Shown here: one piece after another, positions 14,595 to 19,242 of the stretch
Layout: the number at the start of each line of letters is the position of its first letter
Numbering within the stretch: position 1 is the first letter of the stretch
DNA from: Planctomycetota bacterium
Lineage (GTDB): Bacteria > Planctomycetota > Phycisphaerae > Sedimentisphaerales > Anaerobacaceae
Direction: 5' to 3'
DNA length: 19,242 bases
NCBI GenBank assembly: GCA_023139715.1
Contig: JAGLNB010000167.1
Span: forward strand, 1 to 19,242
The notes under the pieces: generated by a model
The model's database searches: none
What the model was told of the DNA's origin: nothing
Seen by the model: the letters and a program-made list of their open reading frames with translations, nothing else
Made by a program: the position numbers and the translations under genes

Positions 14595-15841
14595 AAAAGC
14601 ATCTCCTTAACTTTTATAGCGATTGACTCTGCCATAAGAGGAGGCACGGCGTTTCCGATCTGTGCAAACTGAGCCGTCCTTGGTCCTTCAAATTTATAAT
14701 TATCCGGGAATGATTGTATTCTGGCAGCCTCCCTGACGGATAGTGACCGCAGCTGTTTTTTGTCCGGATGAATATAATAATGGCCGTCTTTTGAAATATG
14801 AGCAACAACTGTATGCGAATAAGGCATATCTGCGGCTACGATTTTAAATCTGTCAACAAATGAATGCTGGTTTTTGTGTGTTTTAAGATTGTCTGGCAAC
14901 TGATTGTAGTTTAATCTTTCTTTCTTTGAAGACCATAATTCAATAGCCTTTTTATAGATTTGTGAATCTCGTTTATTTAAAGGCCTTGTAATATGCTGAA
15001 TAAGAAATTTTTCTTTTGTTCTTATCCCTGTTTTTCTCAGATATTCAGTTGGAGTTGTTTTATAGTCACCACCGAAGACACTTTCACCTGCTTGCAAAAC
15101 AGGAAGATCTGAAAGAACATCTTTTACCGTAAATGAATGAGGCATTTTAGCGAATTCAGGATAAGCAAGCTTTAGGCGTTTTCTCCAGCCCATAAGTATC
15201 ACTCTTTTTCTTCTTTGCGGAACCATAAAATCCGAAGCATCAAGCATCCTAAAACCAATTTCATACCCAGCTTTTTGGAAATACTTCTGTACATCTTCCC
15301 AGAGCTTCCCATTACCAGCCGAAAGTATTCCAGGAACATTTTCAAAAACAAACATTTTAGGTTGAAATTCTTTCAACAACTCGACGTAATACTTATAAAG
15401 TATATTTCTTGAATCACGCTTCATTCCATAAGGATCTCTTGCCCTCCCAACAAGAGAATATGCCTGGCACGGCGGCCCACCAATAAAAACATCTATGGTT
15501 TTTGTGCCGCTCTTTTTCATCCTGTTTTTAATGGTGGCAATGATCTCTGGAAGCGTCTCTTTGGAAATTGCCTGATTAATAACAGGATTGTCAGTTTTTG
15601 ATATGTCTAAAAATTCTTCTCTGCTGATTAGTCCCTGTATATATTTTTGATAGTGTAGATTCATCTTAAGACTTTTGGTTTCCCAATAGACATGTCTCGT
15701 CTGAAGTGTTTGGCAGGCATAGTTATCCTTTTCAACATATGCGACAACTTCAAAGCCCTTTTTCAGAAAACCTTCAGAAAGGCCTCCAGCCCCGGCAAAC
15801 AAATCCACAACAGTAGGTCTTTTCTTGCCCATAGATTGCAC
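14591..15841 (-). CDS. DNA (cytosine-5-)-methyltransferase, Dcm family
   Basis: A protein of 416 residues from the GTG at 15841. It has all main C5-methyltransferase motifs: I DLFAGAGGLSEGF (SAM binding, from residue 13), IV GGPPCQAYS with catalytic C125, VI FENVPG with E167, VIII QRRKRVILMG (from 209), IX RSLSVREAARIQSFP (about 365-379) and X QIGNAVPPLMA (about 394-404). An insert of roughly 70 residues sits between motifs I and IV. It methylates C5 of cytosine in a target I cannot deduce. The GTG is preferred because GGAAGG lies 6 bases upstream; the ATG at 15832 is close behind, and a TTG at 15898 lacks support. The gene leads a tightly overlapping operon with the GHKL kinase, receiver protein and vsr. 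No restriction nuclease gene is visible, so a classical type II pair is not shown. Confidence 0.93.
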   Translation of the reverse strand: MQSMGKKRPTVVDLFAGAGGLSEGFLKKGFEVVAYVEKDNYACQTLQTRHVYWETKSLKMNLHYQKYIQGLISREEFLDISKTDNPVINQAISKETLPEIIATIKNRMKKSGTKTIDVFIGGPPCQAYSLVGRARDPYGMKRDSRNILYKYYVELLKEFQPKMFVFENVPGILSAGNGKLWEDVQKYFQKAGYEIGFRMLDASDFMVPQRRKRVILMGWRKRLKLAYPEFAKMPHSFTVKDVLSDLPVLQAGESVFGGDYKTTPTEYLRKTGIRTKEKFLIQHITRPLNKRDSQIYKKAIELWSSKKERLNYNQLPDNLKTHKNQHSFVDRFKIVAADMPYSHTVVAHISKDGHYYIHPDKKQLRSLSVREAARIQSFPDNYKFEGPRTAQFAQIGNAVPPLMAESIAIKVKEMLL

Positions 15842-16027
15842 TAATACCCTTCCATGTTTGATCGCCCATATAATACCCACCCCCGCACTCTTTATCAAAC
15901 CAAAAAAAATATCAACGACAACCCGACAAACCGGGACTTACGTTGCAAACCAACTCTCCCGCCCCAACCTATCGGGATAATGCTATTCTGAGAAGTATCG
16001 CTACGAAGCACGAGTCTGCATTTAATG

Positions 16028-16065
16028 AATAAAAACCAGCAACCAACGGAAGCAAAGGTTGCCTA
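16028..16065 (-). terminator. Candidate intrinsic terminator
   Basis: On the minus strand GCAACC and GGTTGC form a perfect 6-bp stem with a 12-base loop, followed 3 bases later by TTTTTATT. It lies downstream of the large helical protein gene and upstream of the methyltransferase operon, where a terminator is expected. The loop is long and the stem short, so strength is uncertain. Confidence 0.42.
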
Positions 16066-16194
16066 ATACCAGTCTATGTTTTTAGCTCAAAAAGTTAAGG
16101 GCAAGAGGAATCGTCGGATATTGAATCGGGGTGTCTTTCACTTGTAATTCTAATCAGATTTTAATCTAATGAAAGAATTGGCATAATAAAGCGT

Positions 16195-16235
16195 GAAAGG
16201 TTCAGATAAGGTATGAATTCTGAAGCTTTTTTCTT
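16195..16235. repeat. 41-bp direct repeat, right copy
   Basis: The same orientation as the copy at 10595-10635 and exactly 5600 bases from it, with two substitutions. One substitution shortens the internal inverted repeat to TTCAGA/TCTGAA. Similarity does not extend to the flanks. It lies about 220 bases beyond the stop of the large helical protein gene, mirroring the spacing of the other copy after vsr. Confidence 0.8.
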
Positions 16236-16456
16236 CTGGAGAGACACAACTTTTATCAGAGCATCGAGTTCAATAGCGGAAATTGACACTATTCAAAAAC
16301 AAATCTACTTAGTTCATCATAAAAAATTACCTTCGGATTAATTGCCCAATCGTGGCACTTTAATCCCTACTAATTCACATAGATTTTAAAGACAAAAAAT
16401 GCGAGCCAAGGTTATTACGCTCTAGACAGTTGTATTTTAAAGGAATAATTGAGTTT

Positions 16457-19242
16457 TTAATCATATTCTTCCAACTCAGTCCTTTTGTCCCATTCCTTGG
16501 CTTCTCTCTCGTAAGTGCTTGCAAGTCCTTCCAATATGGAAGCTGTGCGAGGCCATTTTATTCGCACCTTTTCTGCATAAGCTCGATATTTTTGTGATAA
16601 ATCCCATTCTAGCTTACCACCCTTATCACGGCAAATAACACCTCGCTGATTATATTTGCCAACTTGGAAACCATCTTCAATAAATTCGCTTTGGACTTCC
16701 TCTAAAATATCTCGCACCTCAACACATGGCCATGTTCCATCTGTGGACTCTGGTGAACATGAAAGAATTTCTCCAATCCGACTGTCACATACACTGAGAA
16801 GCCCTGCTTCTTCCGCAAGTTTACGAGATTCTGTAATCCAAGTATATAGCATTACAGCATCGACATTCATTCCGTCTGCTGTTTTTTGTAATCCCGGAAT
16901 TGAGTTAATACCTCGCAAAAGATGAAAGGCCTGACTTGCGAGTGCTTCATTTGTTTTATCTGAAGTTTTAGGAGACGATTCACCTTCTGTTTTAAAAAGC
17001 ATTTTAAGAATAGTAAGAAACATTTCTGGCGAAGAAATTACTTGTTTATACAACACTTTAATGCCTCGTTTTGTATCTTGAAGTAATCGTAAATAGCTCC
17101 ATTCAAGACCAGCCAATCTATTAGCGTCAGCATTCTGTGAGTCCAGATAAGTAAAAAGTTTCTCAACATAATAACGATACATTTGGCCTTTTTGTTGAGC
17201 ATGGTTAGATTCTTCTCCAGCTTGCAAGGCAAAATCTAAGATATCCATTACCTGATCGGCTGATGGTTCTTTCGTAACTTTGTTTTTATGATGTTCATCA
17301 ACTACCCTTGCAAGTAATTCAATTGAGGAGAATGGACGATGAAACTTTTTCCACCTATCAATTATCGTTTCCCATTGGCCAAGGCAATCTAATCTAACCT
17401 CAACATTCTGCCAATAAAGTTGTTTCGTTTCTTCACCCCATTTATCAACCTTTTCCCATAATTTCAAGGAAGAAGGTATGCTTAAAGCTAAATTTGCATA
17501 TATCTCTGGAGACCAGTTTATTGTTAATGTCAAAATATCTTTGAGCCATTTATCTTTAGCTTGTCTATAGCAAGTGAAAGCAAAACATCTTCCAAACTGC
17601 AGTAAACTACTTTTGTTATATTGGTCAGGAGAAATAGATAGTGTTTTTTCAAGAAGCTCAACAATTTCATTTTTTTTAAAATTAAAACCAGCTACCGCTT
17701 GACCAACACATGCTGGCAGGATAGTTTCTTTAGACAGCCGTAATAGATCTGTTAATCCGCCTTGTTTATATACTTCAAAAACAGTTTTTTTTCGTTTCTC
17801 ATCAATCCATTTATCCCATGTATCACCATAGCGTTCTTTGGGAGCATCCGGGTCATTAGGATCCCATGTGAAATACTGTTGATATCGCAGTACCACATCA
17901 GATGGTATAAATTTGCTACGAATCTTATCAAGTTCATTTAGTACCGATCGAGGCAAAGCCCAATCAGCATCTTCAAATCCTTTATGATGGGCAATTAAAT
18001 TGTCTAAGGAGTGTTTAACGATTATTTTGTCTTCATCTTGCCAAGTATCAATATTTGTTTGATACAAAACTCTCGTAACCATCTCTCCAATTTCATCCCA
18101 GCCTTTCTGCAGTTCTGGATATGCTTCGACCAAGCTTGCCAATCGTCTTGGATTAGAGTCAGCCCACACGACCATCTTTTCAACAATAGCACGAATAAAT
18201 TCCCAGTATTCTTTAATGGTTACTTTAGGCTCATTCACTTCTCCTCTATATTCTGGTTTTGGGTTGGGCGATGTCGTATCGTGTGAAGTTGGAAGTAGTT
18301 TAGTTGCAACACCCCAAGCAACATCAGGCGATGCTCGATACAATATTTCCAATGCTTTTGCTGCATCTCCCATTTTTTCATTATGCTGAGGACTCCACGG
18401 CAGTAAAATCGTAACAAGACTATTGTGAGGGTTATTTCCGCTAATAGTTTCAGGGGTATTTTCAGCTAACATTGCAAGAATTGTCAAAACTCTAGGAAAG
18501 TATTTATGCTGCCAAGCCAATCGCTCCAATGCCCATAACAAATAAACATGAGCACCGGTGGGACCAAAGATATTATTCTCAACTGAAGTATCTGGGAAAA
18601 AAAGTTTGGAATTTTGATTTAAAATTGCATTAAGAGAATCAAGAAAAACTTCGGGCGCTGCTTCTGCTAATTCAGAATATACATCAACAAATGATAACCA
18701 GCGACTTTGAGCATCAGGATGCTTTGGATTAAGAAGGCTCCTGATAATTTTATTAGACCACTCTTGTCCACCTGCCCGTACAATAGCCAATCTTGCAAGA
18801 GAATCTACAAGCCCTCTACGAAGGCTGCTTGAATACTTTCTAACTTTGCCAAGAATTGAGGCCATATATCGCTCAGATTCCTTTAAATCCAACGAAGGAT
18901 CGCTCTCACCTACCACATTATTGATAACCTCATGGAAATCTTGCAGCATTGTTTCTGTGATTTTTTGCGCAAGCTGGCTCCACACAAAATCCTTCGATGC
19001 ACAGAACCATTCAACACCTCGATGAATCCAAGGTCCACTTGGAAGTAACGCTGATTGCAGAAGGGTTTCAATATCACGATAATCCTTCCGTGATAGCTTT
19101 TCTATGATCTTTGTATCATTTTCATTATTACCAATCCATGAACCTGCCAACATCAATGACGCATGGGTTGTTGCATCTTTACGAGTTGCCCATCGGGGGA
19201 TGGCAATAGACCCAGAACTGTGCAACCCACAGACATATGTCG
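16457..19242 (-). CDS. Large helical-repeat protein, probable C-terminal part of a defence NTPase, 5' end cut by window edge
   Basis: The frame is open to the window edge; the TTG at 19225 is not a convincing start because the frame reads on upstream (TYVCGLHSSGS), so at least 927 residues are visible and the N-terminus is missing. The visible part begins with IAIPRWATRKDATTHASLML and continues as a largely alpha-helical solenoid rich in Trp and Leu, with LVTILLPWSPQHNEKMGDAA and SPDVAWGVATKLLP near the middle of its first half. Proteins with this layout usually carry an upstream NTPase domain (STAND-like) and act as single-gene or core sensors in defence islands. No P-loop, nuclease or membrane motif appears in the visible part. 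The function is unassigned and the NTPase suggestion is inference. Confidence 0.7.
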   Translation of the reverse strand, partial: TYVCGLHSSGSIAIPRWATRKDATTHASLMLAGSWIGNNENDTKIIEKLSRKDYRDIETLLQSALLPSGPWIHRGVEWFCASKDFVWSQLAQKITETMLQDFHEVINNVVGESDPSLDLKESERYMASILGKVRKYSSSLRRGLVDSLARLAIVRAGGQEWSNKIIRSLLNPKHPDAQSRWLSFVDVYSELAEAAPEVFLDSLNAILNQNSKLFFPDTSVENNIFGPTGAHVYLLWALERLAWQHKYFPRVLTILAMLAENTPETISGNNPHNSLVTILLPWSPQHNEKMGDAAKALEILYRASPDVAWGVATKLLPTSHDTTSPNPKPEYRGEVNEPKVTIKEYWEFIRAIVEKMVVWADSNPRRLASLVEAYPELQKGWDEIGEMVTRVLYQTNIDTWQDEDKIIVKHSLDNLIAHHKGFEDADWALPRSVLNELDKIRSKFIPSDVVLRYQQYFTWDPNDPDAPKERYGDTWDKWIDEKRKKTVFEVYKQGGLTDLLRLSKETILPACVGQAVAGFNFKKNEIVELLEKTLSISPDQYNKSSLLQFGRCFAFTCYRQAKDKWLKDILTLTINWSPEIYANLALSIPSSLKLWEKVDKWGEETKQLYWQNVEVRLDCLGQWETIIDRWKKFHRPFSSIELLARVVDEHHKNKVTKEPSADQVMDILDFALQAGEESNHAQQKGQMYRYYVEKLFTYLDSQNADANRLAGLEWSYLRLLQDTKRGIKVLYKQVISSPEMFLTILKMLFKTEGESSPKTSDKTNEALASQAFHLLRGINSIPGLQKTADGMNVDAVMLYTWITESRKLAEEAGLLSVCDSRIGEILSCSPESTDGTWPCVEVRDILEEVQSEFIEDGFQVGKYNQRGVICRDKGGKLEWDLSQKYRAYAEKVRIKWPRTASILEGLASTYEREAKEWDKRTELEEYD

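Larger units (their letters stand above)
15842..16456. other. Gap between the large helical protein gene and the methyltransferase operon
   Basis: About 615 bases without a supported gene. It holds one copy of the 41-bp direct repeat, a hairpin with a T-run (16028-16065), and near 15923-15936 a small CCCG/CGGG inverted repeat that could be an operator for the methyltransferase gene. I found no convincing -35/-10 pair and no RNA gene. Confidence 0.5.

Noticed and set aside
15841..15898. TTG start at 15898 for the methyltransferase
   Set aside because: It would add 19 residues not expected before motif I and has no ribosome binding site, whereas GGAAGG precedes the GTG at 15841 at normal spacing.
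1..19242. CRISPR array, tRNA or rRNA genes
   Set aside because: No regularly spaced repeats, no cloverleaf with acceptor-stem pairing and no rRNA-like sequence were seen on either strand.

Overview
The window is a bacterial defence island of moderate-to-low GC from an unidentified organism. Every gene I can support lies on the minus strand, so the island is transcribed right to left. Most starts have a Shine-Dalgarno sequence, and several genes meet in 4-base stop/start overlaps. An integrase-type transposase at the left edge, a 41-base direct repeat flanking one module, and the lack of any housekeeping gene fit horizontally moved defence DNA. No marker here settles the phylum.

Layout in the direction of transcription. 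(1) 19242-16457: C-terminal part of a very large helical-repeat protein, probably a defence NTPase, cut by the right edge. (2) 15841-10849: four-gene operon of a C5 cytosine methyltransferase, a double GHKL ATPase/histidine kinase, a receiver-domain protein and a Vsr endonuclease. A 41-bp direct repeat brackets it at 10595 and 16195. (3) 10031-923: ten tightly spaced genes behind a perfect-consensus sigma70 promoter with a leader of roughly 470 nt. The order is TGT-like (Cap10-like), OGG-like DNA glycosylase (Cap11-like), QueC-like (Cap9-like), TIR protein with N-terminus MGGGGGS, TIR-TPR protein, MoaA-like radical SAM enzyme, TIR protein, ThsB-like TIR protein, deoxyribosyltransferase-like/TPR protein, double-TIR protein. 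(4) 892-1: DDE integrase/transposase, cut by the left edge.

The third block is the notable one. QueC-like, TGT-like and OGG-like ancillary genes are known together in type IV CBASS. There the QueC-like Cap9 conjugates a 7-deazaguanine to the N-terminus of the CD-NTase, and the TGT-like Cap10 acts with that modified protein. No CD-NTase is visible here. The position right after the QueC-like gene is held by a TIR protein with five glycines after its initiator Met. I infer an undescribed hybrid in which deazaguanine-type protein conjugation is applied to a TIR (Thoeris ThsB-like) protein. Four further TIR or TIR-like proteins and a radical SAM enzyme may supply sensors, NAD-derived signals or effectors. 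The gene content and motifs are read directly from the sequence; the mechanism is inference.

The methyltransferase/GHKL-kinase/receiver/Vsr block is a separate, compact modification-linked system. Vsr presumably protects the host from T:G mismatches created by 5-methylcytosine deamination. The kinase and receiver suggest that phosphorylation or ATP hydrolysis controls the system's defensive output.
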